From contig JAQGBZ010000289.1 of assembly GCA_034687125.1 (NCBI GenBank), forward strand, positions 18,229-82,228: 64,000 bases of DNA, read 5' to 3'. Positions within the stretch are counted from its first letter, which is position 1. Each line of letters begins with the position of its first letter. The position numbers and the translations under genes were made by a program. The notes beneath the pieces are model-generated. The model did not search any database. It worked only from the letters and a program-made list of their open reading frames with translations, and was not told the origin of the DNA. Positions 55,101 through 64,000 of the stretch are shown here, one piece after another. The stretch comes from Neelides folsomi. Taxonomy: Eukaryota > Arthropoda > Collembola > Neelipleona > Neelidae.

Positions 55101-57066
55101 AATGTTTATTTTACTAATTGACAAATATTTTTAATTTTATTCCACCCTTATAGAAAAAAGCCGATTGTAATCACTGTTCCAATATGTCAATTTTAATATA
55201 TAAAATATTCACAATCAGTGTATTATTTTGTATGGGTATGAAGATAGTGAAAATATTTATATGATAAGTGGAAGCCGAGGGGATGTTTCTCGTTGGAGAG
55301 GAACGAACCAACTGAAAGACTTCGGAAGGGGGAAAATGGACCATATCACAACACAGCCCAAACTGGAAGTAGAGAGAAACTCGAAAACCAAAAGCTATAC
55401 GGGAATTTGTATATGGAAACATCCACGCTGTTCCCTTCCCTTATAAACTCACAGCCAGAGTAGTCACAGTACAAAATTGCTCAAGTTCAGATCAAATATA
55501 GAGAAATGGAAAGAAGCAGATGGGAAGTATCGGGTTATAACTTTCTCATATAGCTTCTGTATTATGGATATAATTTGGTATGGAAGGAAGGGCATTGAGG
55601 GAGCCTTTAGTTGGTTCACATTTCAAATGAACCCTAACAACCCTCAAAGAGAAGTACGAGGACTTTTCTCGACATCAAGCACAACATTTCACCCCTCGTC
55701 CAACCCTTCATACAATTTCAACACAACTATTTTGGGTCGCAACTTGAGGAATCTTATAAAGGAATTTGTAACTCAAACTATTTAATTTGTAAAGTAATTC
55801 AAGTTGTAATATAAACATCTCAAACAATTCCTTTATTCATCAAATTCCACAATATTTCGGCCAAAATAAGCTTTGACTGATATGTCTGTAGAATAAGATC
55901 TTAGAAGATTTCTTTAATTTCGTAGAATTTTAAGATGAGATTTTCTAAAGAATTTTGAGAATTCAAGATCCAAGAAACCTAAACATTTTTAAATTAAAAA
56001 ATATTGTTTTTAACTCTTTGATAGTAAAAGTTTAAATAATAAGCTACTTGAAAAAATGAATCATTCACACAACAGAGTGTAGAAAATTATGAATTGGGAT
56101 GAATCTAAAGAGGGCTTTGACATAAAAACCCTTCCTTGTATGTATTTGTTGACCGAATAATTTATACGTTAATTGGATCATGTGAAACTGAAATTCGTCT
56201 TTTAAAAAATTATCCACGCATCTGCTTATGACCCTTTTCCCAAATTATTTTAAAGTGCAAACTACATATTTATTTTTTATAAAGAGTTTAAATCTCGACA
56301 ACGAATTCTGATTCCATTCTTTTTGAGTGGAATGAAAATGGGCAAAAAATTGAAATTCGGAACTTCATCCGTTCCATGCTTTGAATTATTGATATTGACA
56401 CGATAGAAGTAGGAGAACGGCGAAATTCTCTCACAATCTGCCATCAATTAATGCTAAATTAATTAATTAGTAATAAATAATTAAAAATATTGTGTAACAT
56501 TTTGTGCATTCGTGATTTTCTGCGAAGTTAATGAAGGAAAAAAGTTTTTCCATAATATCATTTTTTCTAGTTGTGTTAAATGCTAAATGAGTTTCTTGAT
56601 TTTTTTGCAATTAGACGTCCCTAATGCCAAATGGTCCCTGATTGATCGTTTGGAATGTAGCTATATTTATATGCAGGGAAAGAACTAATGCAAGAACAAA
56701 GAAAAACTTTCTTACCTGAAACAGGAGAAAGTTTTGATAGCACAATCCATCTCGTTTTCCACTATAATGAAATAAATAAAATATAACTCATCGAATATAA
56801 CGTTCATCAAAGTTTAAAAAAATACTCTATATATTAACAAACAATAATAAGATTTAGCTATATCTTAATTAACTTTAATATAGCTAAAAAACAAAAAACG
56901 AATAAGAGAAAAATTTCATTAGATCCTTTTATTATAGAAAATGTTTAATTTTTCTTACTTTCTTCCCATCCCTAAACTTTCCGAATCCATCAGCAATTGT
57001 GACATCCGGAAACTGATGGTGCTTCTGAGGAACCTCCACGTCAAAATGTCCAAGACAGCTCCGCAT
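31178..57066 (-). CDS. Dok7: Dok-7-like PH-PTB adaptor protein
   Basis: The common exons are 35548-35447, 35265-34986, 34617-34418, 34174-33393, 33220-31986 and 31691-31178. They are preceded by pair 1a/2a or pair 1b/2b (separate entries), giving 1088 or 1071 aa. Phases agree at every join. Residues about 4-105 form a PH domain that starts KFRDGKKWKTRW, as in vertebrate DOK7. Residues about 110-215 form an IRS-type PTB domain with FEGGSRCGKGEGV. In vertebrates Dok-7 is a cytoplasmic activator of the receptor kinase MuSK at neuromuscular synapses; the partner here is unknown. The tail is about twice the vertebrate length and low in complexity (His, Gln and Asn runs). It carries two ENYDVP sites (YxxP, CRK-SH2 type), a YVNM (PI3K-SH2 type), many YxxP sites and an SSDSGVSDGG motif like the DOK7 tail. 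It ends EYFKIDRTKLQ. An 18-kb intron hosts another gene. Confidence 0.9.
33300..33392 (-). other. Intron read-through frame
   Basis: The reading frame of the Dok-7-like exon 34174-33393 stays open for about 30 codons into the following intron. The donor at 33392-33391 (TCCAAA/GTAAGC) is strong and in frame with the next exon, so this stretch is probably intronic. Retention would give a truncated adaptor with a hydrophobic end. Confidence 0.4.
34690..34926. mobile_element. Foldback MITE-like insertion in a Dok-7 intron
   Basis: This lies in the intron between the two exons encoding the PH-PTB region. The left arm begins ATATCAGATCATA and continues AAATTATGTGTCTTATTG. The reverse complement of the right arm matches it over about 40 bp with a one-base indel and a few changes. 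Weaker pairing (TAACATAGGGAA with TTCCCTAGTTA) continues inward, so most of the 237 bp can fold back. TA dinucleotides at 34691-34692 and 34924-34925 fit a TA target duplication. It is non-coding. Confidence 0.6.
36214..36598 (+). other. Possible coding remnant in Dok-7 intron
   Basis: Two overlapping plus-strand frames have coding-like composition. The first (36214-36441) starts at ATG. The second, to 36595, follows an acceptor-like ATATTTTAG at about 36457 and encodes a Lys-rich tail ending KKPQTTLKNDMKLGQFF, then stop. That ending resembles the flexible, aromatic-ended tails of PCNA-binding proteins but does not match the PIP-box spacing. No strong donor joins the frames. It may be a decayed gene copy or chance. 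Confidence 0.2.
36718..37433 (+). CDS. Small tetraspan membrane protein, nested gene
   Basis: Four exons (36718-36783, 36893-36968, 37023-37108, 37209-37433) join in frame to 150 aa with GT/AG introns of 54-109 nt. The protein starts MFHPCCHGSLQTGARIVGIV. It has four hydrophobic segments at about residues 14-40, 49-75, 80-108 and 117-142, with an acidic end (EDIKNIEQLE). The CC...SL+TG start followed by four membrane passes resembles the insect DUF4728-type small membrane proteins and, more loosely, LAPTM-like proteins. Members are poorly characterised, so no function is assigned. It lies entirely inside the 18-kb intron of the Dok-7-like gene on the opposite strand. An AATAAA follows 108 nt after the stop. 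Confidence 0.85.
37541..37546 (+). terminator. Poly(A) signal of the nested gene
   Basis: AATAAA 108 nt downstream of the tetraspan stop codon, in the same orientation. It is the best candidate cleavage signal for that gene. Confidence 0.6.
43476..43524. repeat. Nested hairpin
   Basis: The outer arms CAATTGTCC and GGACAATTG enclose an inner pair TGCATAA / TTATGCA. Together they could form an interrupted stem of about 49 nt in the large Dok-7 intron. Confidence 0.6.
43799..43819. repeat. Interstitial (TTAGG)n telomere-type repeat
   Basis: Reads TAGG followed by three TTAGG units and TT. TTAGG is the canonical arthropod telomere unit. A short internal run can arise by chance or by telomerase-type repair of a break. 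It supports an arthropod source. Confidence 0.75.
53565..53610 (-). CDS. Dok7: Dok-7 alternative exon 2b
   Basis: A 46-nt exon between ATTCACAG and GTAAAA. It enters in phase 0, leaves in phase 1, and encodes WKTRWAVVTKLSPVA plus one base. It aligns with exon 2a at 32 of 46 bases and 11 of 15 residues. It joins exon 3 (35548) as ...A-D-C-L-Q-L, matching the DOK7 PH domain. Confidence 0.9.
54253..54309 (-). CDS. Dok7: Dok-7 alternative first exon 1b
   Basis: Starts at ATG 54309 and encodes MVDANTLIEGHCKFRDGKK, then donor GTCAGT in phase 0. The start is chosen because it is directly comparable with the vertebrate DOK7 N-terminus, which also reads EG.xK.RDGKK. It lies 643 nt upstream of exon 2b. 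Confidence 0.88.
54310..56715. other. Region between the two Dok-7 exon pairs
   Basis: This 2.4 kb should contain the promoter for exon 1b, since no upstream exon is needed for its ATG. Plus-strand open frames at 55228-55446 and 55477-55785 overlap purine-rich sequence but have no convincing gene structure. Confidence 0.5.
56716..56761 (-). CDS. Dok7: Dok-7 alternative exon 2a
   Basis: A 46-nt exon flanked by TTATAG and GTAAGA. It encodes WKTRWIVLSKLSPVS plus one base, with the same length and phases as exon 2b. If 2a and 2b were both included (92 nt) the frame would shift, so only one can be used in a productive transcript. Confidence 0.9.
56959..57066 (-). CDS. Dok7: Dok-7 alternative first exon 1a
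   Basis: Encodes 36 aa from ATG 57066, ending DGFGKFRDGKK before donor GTAAGA in phase 0. The last 17 residues align with exon 1b; the start of the exon is different. The frame is open further upstream to 57147, so the exact start is uncertain. A likely non-coding exon ends at 57202 (ACAG/GTAAG) and could join at AG 57079-57078, leaving ATG 57066 as first in-frame start after a tiny upstream frame (ATG GAA TAA). Confidence 0.8.
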
Positions 57067-57201
57067 TATTCCATTACCTGCATTCTCACCCAAACTGTCA
57101 AAATGACAGTAGAGAAAATTGCTCAATCTTTTAATTAAATCTTTCAAATAAACTACATTAAATAATTAAACTCGAATTAGAAGTAGATAAAACAATCTTA
57201 C

Positions 57202-57450
57202 CTGTTTGAACAAATGCAAGAAGGAGATTAAAGCTATCAAGATAAATATAAAAACTAAATATTTATTTCAATTGAAATCAACTCGGAGCGAATGTCTAAA
57301 GTCTAAAGGAAAGTTGGTGGTGGCAAAAGTGATGGTAAACCCCGCACAGAAATTCTCCGTCCTTTCTCTCCCCCCTCCGACCAGCATTTCCACTCTCACT
57401 TCTCCCGTTCTACCCGAATTCTCCGATAATCCCACAAAATATTATTTTTA
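57202..57450 (-). other. Dok7: Possible Dok-7 5' UTR exon (form a)
   Basis: A good minus-strand donor (AAACAG/GTAAGATT) at 57202 is followed 124 nt later by an acceptor-like GAATGCAG just ahead of exon 1a. The 5' border cannot be fixed; 57450 is nominal. Confidence 0.4.
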
Positions 57451-57597
57451 ATCCTGATTAAAAACTGAAATTATCTCATCCATTTTATTTAACATCGTCG
57501 GTTCATACCAACTTTGATTATTTCAATTTTGATCTTTTAAATCAAACGAATAGAGAGCCAGTAAATGGGAAAATAATGAAAAGAGAAAATCCATTTG

Positions 57598-57690
57598 ACG
57601 AAGGGTATTTCCGCGAGTTTGCGTGTCGTTCCCGGGCATTTATCCGTTTTCCGCATCTGAACCGATTGAACCGAATATCGGTTTCACATA
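57598..57690. promoter_or_regulatory. GC-richer block upstream of Dok-7 form a
   Basis: A CpG-containing stretch stands out from the AT-rich surroundings upstream of the minus-strand 5' end and of a plus-strand micro-ORF. It contains AACCGA-ATA-TCGGTT (57669-57683), a perfect 6-bp inverted repeat that could bind a dimeric factor. The promoter role is inferred from position and composition only. Confidence 0.35.
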
Positions 57691-57767
57691 TTATGAAATT
57701 ATGATGAATGGACTAATAAATTGAAAAATGCCATTTCCCTAGGATTTTCTTTCCAGAAAAGTAAATC

Positions 57768-57976
57768 ATGTCGGATTTGAGCGTTTGTGCTTTGGATTTC
57801 ATTATTCTAACATTTTCATTATTTTTAGTTTATAAACATTCAATTTTATTCAATACGTTCAATCATAGAACCATCAGGTAAATCAAAAAACGACAATTTT
57901 AACATTGTAGGAATCTTTCGTAAAAATAATCAGTACCATTGTTGACGGAAGTCTTTCTTATATGTTAAGAAAATAA
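57768..57976 (+). CDS. Putative single-pass membrane microprotein
   Basis: ATG 57768 opens a frame encoding MSDLSVCALDFIILTFSLFL and onward: a short N-terminus, one hydrophobic segment at about residues 8-22, then a basic tail. Unspliced it stops at 57881 (37 aa). Using donor CAG/GTAAAT at 57877 and acceptor AATCAG at 57933 gives 50 aa ending MLRK, with stop at 57974-57976 and AATAAA at 57987-57992. An acceptor-like TTCTTTCCAG ends at 57756, so a 5' UTR exon is possible. It sits between the Dok-7 promoter side and the BTB gene 3' end. No family was recognised, and chance is a real alternative. Confidence 0.3.
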
Positions 57977-58268
57977 TAGTTAAAACAATAAAAATGAACT
58001 TAAATTTGATAGTTATATTAAAGTTGGTAATTAAACAGTAATTGAATATTTAGAGTTATAAATTAAAATAACATTTTAAATCACCATTTTAGTAATTACG
58101 ATCTGACTTTCTGTTTAATATTTAAACATTTAGAGCAAAGGTAAAGTTAAAAAAATAAGTGTAGTTGATGAGATTCTGTATATTCAAAAAGGGAACTTCA
58201 AAAGACAAAAAATGACTGAAACTGCTTATAAAAAATTAGCCAGTAATTAAAGTGGAATGATGACAATT

Positions 58269-60158
58269 TTAACGTCTCCTTGGCTTTTTAGCATCTGACT
58301 TAAACAGATATCGTTCACATGGACGAATTTTAACCCGGAGCCGTTTCGCTTGTAAGTTCTTCACAAGAAGATCCGTATTGGAAATCTTCAACTTCTTACG
58401 GGGATTTGTGACACAAAACAATTCATCCAATGATTCTCTATAAAAATAAATAACAATGATCATTAATATTATAAAGTATAATATTAATAATTTGTAATTA
58501 TTATACTAAATATTAATTATAATCTAAAATAAAATGAGAAAAAATAATGAGTGAACCTTTCATCCATGTCCAAAGCCAAATATTGAAAGACGCCCAAACA
58601 TTCCATCGGAGTGAGAATTCCTTTTGGCACAACATGAAGTGCAAATTCTTTCAATGGGATCAACGGGAATCGGATGAGGTTCAAAGCATCCTTCAACACA
58701 ACTCGCTTATTCGCAACATTAATCTCAACTTCGGTCTTCCCACATTCAGACTCGGCCCATCTATAATAAAATTAATCGATATCAATAACACAATAAAATT
58801 AATAAAATTCAGTTTCGATTTTGAAGTAAATAAGGTAAATACAAGTTATTTGTAGCTGTACATTTTTAAATTTTACAAACCTCATGACTGCGTTAAAGAA
58901 TTCAAGTTCGCTAATAGCAATCTCATCAGTTTCCAAAAACTTGCACAAATTATCGTAAGTCGTGTTGAGGAAATCGTCGTGTTGAACAACAGCCCAAAAG
59001 TTCCTTAAAAACATATTCAAAAACTTATTTAAAATATAAAAACTTAACATTATTATTTTGATCGTTATTTATTTAAAATAATGGTTAAGAAATAATAGTA
59101 ATAAAATTTAAATTCTTACGATAAAATGAAAGAAAAGGCCGATTCTTCCAAATTCTTAGCCAAAAATCTCTGACCACATTGGTAGAAAGAAATTGCGTTC
59201 TTTTCGTTGATCTCTTTGATCAAAAACTGTCCAGTTTTATACACCAAGTCCGGAAATTCAAACATTTTTCCCACTTCCAACACACCGCAGGCATTTTCAG
59301 TTGTCACATTGAACTCTCCGGTATAAATATGCTATAAATAAATATAAATAATTATACTTATTATCATTTAATTATGATAATACATTTTATAAGTTTTTTA
59401 ATTTGAATTTACCTGAACGAGTGTTTTGAAAGGTTCAAGTTCAATGTCAAGCAATGGAAAAATATTCTTCGTTGGTGATTCCATGAAGATGCTTTCAAAG
59501 ACGCTAGAAGCGATCATAAGAACTGTTCGGTGAGCTGTCAATTCCTCATCGTTCTTAAGCTTGAACAAAATATCATGAAAGATTTTGTTGTCGAGAGCAT
59601 AGCCAAGTTTCTCGAGGGTCGAAGGGCGGATGAGTCGCCAGCCAAGATCATGCTTCACCTCCACATCATCGTTTTTCTCACCCTCGTCACCCTCTGACAT
59701 CGTTTCAACGTCACTGTCCCCGTAATGACCATTTCCATTCACATTATTTCCATCGGCTACTTGGATTGAATAAAAACAATGAACAATATAATTAAAATAT
59801 AATTCAAACACAATTATTAGAATGAATTTGCATATTATAGTTATACGCATATTATAATAAGTACACACATGTTATACATTTTATAAGGAATAACTACTGT
59901 AATATGTAATACATTATATAAATACATTATTTGTATTATTATAGGGCAAAATATAAATTAAACTTTTATAGGTATATACACATATAATAAAATATTGGTT
60001 CTAATATAATTGATAATAATAATTAGTTTAATTTAAATGTTAATTATAATACCTGTAACGACGGCAGTTTCATCATTTTCCCTCACAGGGTCTTCTACGG
60101 GTCTCACAGGCTCTTCGGCCTCATTCTCCGACCCTGAATTCTTCTCGTGGTCTGACAT
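58269..60158 (-). CDS. BTB-BACK domain protein
   Basis: Six exons (60158-60053, 59759-59413, 59331-59120, 59003-58881, 58760-58557, 58437-58269) join in frame to 386 aa, all with GT/AG borders. Residues 1-75 are acidic and probably disordered. A BTB/POZ domain covers about 86-190 (FHDILFKLKNDEELTAHRTV; IASSVFESIF) and a BACK domain about 190-310. The stretch from WAESEC through NKRVVL..ALNLIRFPLIPLKEFA closely follows the BACK region of the BTBD1/2/3/6 group, typically cullin-3 adaptors for ubiquitin ligation. Those proteins continue into a PHR domain; here it is missing and replaced by about 55 residues of basic tail ending KKPRRR, which could be a nuclear signal. The substrate is unknown. 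The gene lies head-to-head with the SLC5 gene. Confidence 0.88.
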
Positions 60159-61432
60159 GTCGCGAGTTGGTTTTGACTTCAGCTAATTCCCCTTGACTTG
60201 GACTAACGGGAAAGCAGGGAGCGGAGCGTTTACACTTCTTAATTAACAATTAAAAGATAACCAAAGTTGGAGATCCGCCGGGGACCTAAAGGAATTGAGT
60301 CGGCTTCTATTTATTCTCATACTATACTCTAGCAGCGACTTAAATTGGGGAAAACTGAGACTTTTATTTTGAACATACCAATGCAATTTTCAATATTTAA
60401 ATGATAAATGATAATTAAAATAATGTACATCATGACTGGTAAGTCGGTTCGAATTTGTTGCGATTTACCCACACACATTATAACAAACTAAATCAAGCTA
60501 CATCTAATGTATAGTTCCTTTTTGTAGTTTATTACTTTCCTTTATGCCATAGCTATTTTAGACCTGAAAATCAGTAGATTTTTTATATGGCGTCAAAGTA
60601 GTGTCAAAAGATCAACAGATTTTGAGTTAAAATCAACACTCTAAAGGGAAGATTCGTATATTTCCCCTACTATCTTTAAGGAAATTTCTCTGAGGGCTTA
60701 AAATCGTATTCTTCTTTATCGTGACTTTTATAGAATCCACACAGACTCATTTAACAAATCAAACTTTTATTATAAACCCTAAAGAGACCGACAAATGGTT
60801 CATAGTCTTTCATTAGTCATAAATAAACAAAACTTTTTACATCAAACCCGTTAGTTTCAAAGATAAAACTTTAAGCAGTGAATATAAATTCTTAAGTAAA
60901 TTGACATTTAAGTTTTGTTTAAAAGGAAGATTTGCCAAAAATGAAGATAATTTTTCGTATTTGTGCAATTTTGCCTATGTGTAATGGAAATTCCATTCTA
61001 GAGATAATTCGGTCAAATATGATAGTTTTATAATTGTTTGCAAAATGAAATGATGCATCATAAAAGTATAACAATGCCTAATATGCCTAAATACTTACCT
61101 ACTTTCCAGATTAGCATACAATAATATTATCTTATCTATAGTTTTCATATCTCACATTAAAAAAACTTGTGTAAATGACAAATGATCATGATAGGTTACA
61201 CGTTACATACAGTTGCCCATCAATTAGGAATTAGACTACATTAAAATGGATTCATTTTTAAAGTATTTAATAAATTTGCCAAATTAATGTTTAGGTAGTT
61301 ATTTTAACAATTATTTATTGTTAGAATCAATTCTGATATAAGTTATATTACAAAATAAAACAATTATTAAGAACATAATTATTAAAAGTTATACTAATAT
61401 CAAGACTAAAAGTATTATAAAAGGAATCGGAA
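60159..61432. promoter_or_regulatory. Divergent intergenic region, BTB / SLC5
   Basis: 1.27 kb separate the two start codons, which point away from each other, so both promoters should lie here. A GC-richer patch sits within 150 bp of the BTB start; the SLC5 side is very AT-rich with no clear core element. Confidence 0.5.
60307..60316 (-). promoter_or_regulatory. Possible TATA-like box for the BTB gene
   Basis: On the minus strand GAATAAATAG lies about 150 nt upstream of the BTB start codon, followed about 25-30 nt later by an initiator-like CCGACTCAATTCC. Position and order fit a core promoter; the start site is not known. Confidence 0.3.
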
Positions 61433-63818
61433 ATGTCAAATACAGAAGAACCAATTTTCCAAATGGAAAGTCATAAACATAAATTTGACTTTATCGAATA
61501 TTCGGTTTTCTCGGCAGTCCTTGTGGCATCTTTGGGCATTGGAATCTTCTTCGGATGCTTTGGGAAGAAAAATCGAACAAATGAGGAATTTCTGATGGCA
61601 GGGCGGTCAATGTCCGTTTTCCCAGTTACAATGTCTCTCCTCTGCAGGTATAAAAATTTGGGATCAATCTGATTAAATTAATTATTCAATTATTAAGGAA
61701 TATCGGATATAAGCTTTACTGAAATTCATTTTTATTATAAAATGGGATTATTTAGCATTTCATTTTTACAGTTTCGTTTCAGCCATCACTTTGTTGGGAA
61801 CTCCAGTTGAAATTTACAATTATGGGACTCAATATTTCTTCGTAGCTCTTTCCTTCATTCCTTTGTCTCTCATGTTGGCATTCATTTACGTTCCTGTTTA
61901 TTTTCATCTTCAACTCACGTCAGCTTATGAGGTTTTCACTCTTTAAATAAAAACAATACTAACAACAAAATTAGTTATTACACTATTACAATATTTAATA
62001 ATGGTTGGATCTAAAATTAATTTTTCCCTTTCATAGTATTTTGAAAAAAGGTTCAACATCCGAGTCAGATATATCATTTCAATTATTTCAATTTGCCATC
62101 TTGTAAGCACATAAAATAATGAAAATGTTTATGTTATTTCAAATATATTTAAGATTACAATAAAACCAAGCTTCAATTTAACTTGCATAGTATTTTTCGG
62201 AATTTTGTTAAAAGATATAATCGTAGTACATAGTATGTATTTCTAAAAGTGGTTAAGCCAATTGTCAATAAAAAAAAACTTTTACACTAATATGGAATCG
62301 TTGGATTTAGATGGTTTATATGCCCACAGTCGTCTATGGCCCTTCATTAGCTATGGAACAAGGTAAAATAACCTAATGGCCATTTACATGTTGAATTATT
62401 GCCACCTAATTTCCAAATTAAACCACATTAACTTAAAATGTATTTGAATTTACAATAGTTGCGGGACTTGACAAATTCATGACTTCAGGAGTCATTTTCT
62501 TAGTTTGTATCATTTATTCCTCAATTGTAAGACAAACTAAACTTACTTTTAGTTTTGATAATAAAATAATAACATACTATTATTATTATGTATTTATATT
62601 TTATAATTAAAGCATCTATATCCTATAAAAATGTCGTGAATAAGGGAATTTACCAATTGATTTTAGGGGGGATTAAAAGCAGTTCTATGGACTGATGCTT
62701 TACAAGCAATTGTCATGTTGGGCTCACTCATCATCATCAATATCGTCGGAGTGAACAAAGCTGGCGGTTGGGACAAAGTCATAGAAGATGCAGAAAACAC
62801 AGACAGAATCAATTTTTCAAAGTTAGCTCTTTAACCTTCTTGAAATTCACATTCAAATTGTACTAATGTAAAATAATATTAATAGTAATCAAATAACTTA
62901 AAGCTAACAATAAATAAATTATTACTATAAAGTTCTTTAAATTAAACTATAATCCTACCAGCTTCGACACGAACCTCCGGACAAGACACACGTTTTGGAC
63001 TTCAGTCATCGGAGCATATTTTAATTGGATTCACATTTTCGCAGCCACACAATCACAAATCCAAAGATACAATTCCGTTCCAACTCTGAAAAAAGCAAGA
63101 ATGTATTCCGTCATATTAAACTTTTAAATAAAATTATAAATTTTAATGAATCTATTTTTAATGAATTTATAAGAAATGATCTAAAAGTTTTATTAAAAAA
63201 CATTTTAGGACAATTTTCCTCAACATGTTTTGCCTCATGTCAGTTGTTCTCCTTTGTTCCTTCACTGGTCTCGTCCTCTTCTCCTATTACAAAGAATGTG
63301 ATCCAATTGTTAAATCTCCAAAGGATGCGGTATATTTTACATTGACAATTAATTGAAACTCGATAATTATTATTTATTAATGATGTAAATTGTGTTTTAG
63401 AATTTCTCACCAGATCAACTTTTACCACTTTTTGTAATGGATGCTTTAGGAGAAATCAATGGCCTCCCAGGGCTTTTTGTTGCTGGACTGATTTCAGGAA
63501 GTTTGAGGTTTTACAAATCATCTTTTTGTTTCAGCCTAGATATGTTATTAATCATTATAAAGATAGATTAAATACAAAAATATATGATAATTAGTAAAAT
63601 ATGATTTAAACATATTTTGAATTTTGTATGCTTAAAGTACTATATCCAGCGCGTTGAATTCCCTCGCCGCCATCATCACTGAAGATTACGTGAAGAAATT
63701 TAAACCCAATTTCACCTCCGTTCAGCTTGGTCTCACTTCAAAGATAATTTCAGTAACTGGTGGAATCGTAGCGTTTGCTCTCATCTTTGTAATTGCAAGT
63801 GTTGGAGATGTTTTGCCT
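61433..63818 (+). CDS. SLC5-family sodium/solute symporter (partial)
   Basis: Ten exons join in frame to 422 codons: 61433-61647, 61772-61931, 62037-62102, 62311-62362, 62459-62526, 62667-62821, 62962-63102, 63209-63329, 63401-63507 and 63638-63818. The 3' end is outside the window. Family landmarks appear in the expected order: [21 protein letters not shown] after TM1, [90 protein letters not shown] and [18 protein letters not shown]. These fit plasma-membrane Na+-coupled transporters, closest by eye to the arthropod relatives of the monocarboxylate/multivitamin branch (SLC5A8/A6/A12). The substrate cannot be inferred. The last 180 nt of the family's usual length and final TM helices would follow after the window. 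Confidence 0.92.
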
Positions 63819-64000
63819 GTAAAGAAAAACAATCATTTAAATAAATAATCATATTTAAACCATTTAAACAAACATTAAGTCCAAATTACCAAAATTCTAG
63901 AAACTCAAATAATCATTCAGAGAATATTAGAGAGGTTCCTTTTTCAGGATTGTAGGAAATCTGATTGTAAAACGGATTGTAGAGCCGGTAATGACGTCAT
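63819..64000 (+). other. SLC5 intron running off the window
   Basis: The exon ending ...GDVLP is followed by GTAAAG. An acceptor-like CCTTTTTCAG lies near 63948, but the frame after it reads Cys-rich and unlike the family, so the next true exon is probably beyond the window. Confidence 0.5.

Noticed and set aside
55477-55785. 102-codon plus-strand frame between the two Dok-7 exon pairs
   Set aside because: Begins without ATG, lies across purine-rich sequence, and has no family likeness or clear exon borders.
63948-64000. Possible eleventh SLC5 exon after CCTTTTTCAG
   Set aside because: The in-frame product is Cys/Asp-rich and unlike the membrane helix expected at this point of the family.

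Overview
This looks like nuclear DNA from an AT-rich arthropod. The coding genes are split by many short introns with ordinary GT/AG borders. The proteins are animal families: a Dok-7-type PH-PTB adaptor, a BTB-BACK protein, an SLC5 sodium symporter and a small four-pass membrane protein. A short (TTAGG)n run, the arthropod telomere unit, lies in an intron. No bacterial, viral or CRISPR features were seen. The species cannot be named from the sequence.

Layout. Bases 1-26,456 hold no gene I can recognise, apart from a possible coding block near 5.7-6.3 kb. They contain a TA-flanked MITE-like element (9,907-10,328), a 52-bp-stem foldback (24,795-24,963), a 34-bp perfect palindrome and a 10-bp minisatellite. 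From 26.4 to 29.9 kb, minus strand, is an eight-exon gene for a 588-aa protein with a disordered N-terminus and an OB-like C-terminal segment; it weakly resembles the recombination scaffold SPIDR. From 31.2 to 57.1 kb, minus strand, is one large Dok-7-like gene. Eight exons make up each form, with two alternative pairs of first and second exons at the 5' end and an 18-kb intron. That intron hosts an opposite-strand gene for a 150-aa tetraspan protein (36.7-37.4 kb). From 58.3 to 60.2 kb, minus strand, is a six-exon BTB-BACK gene. From 61.4 kb to the window edge, plus strand, is an SLC5 transporter gene, cut off by the window end and head-to-head with the BTB gene.

The most interesting feature is the 5' end of the Dok-7 gene. 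Exon 1 and exon 2, which encode the first strands of the PH domain, are present twice (57.07/56.76 kb and 54.31/53.61 kb) with identical splice phases. Using both second exons in one transcript would shift the frame, so the layout suggests two promoters with mutually exclusive PH-domain N-termini. The genes do not form an operon. Their proximity looks like ordinary animal gene spacing, apart from the nested gene and the BTB/SLC5 divergent pair. All exon structures were read by eye from splice signals and reading-frame continuity, with no transcript data.
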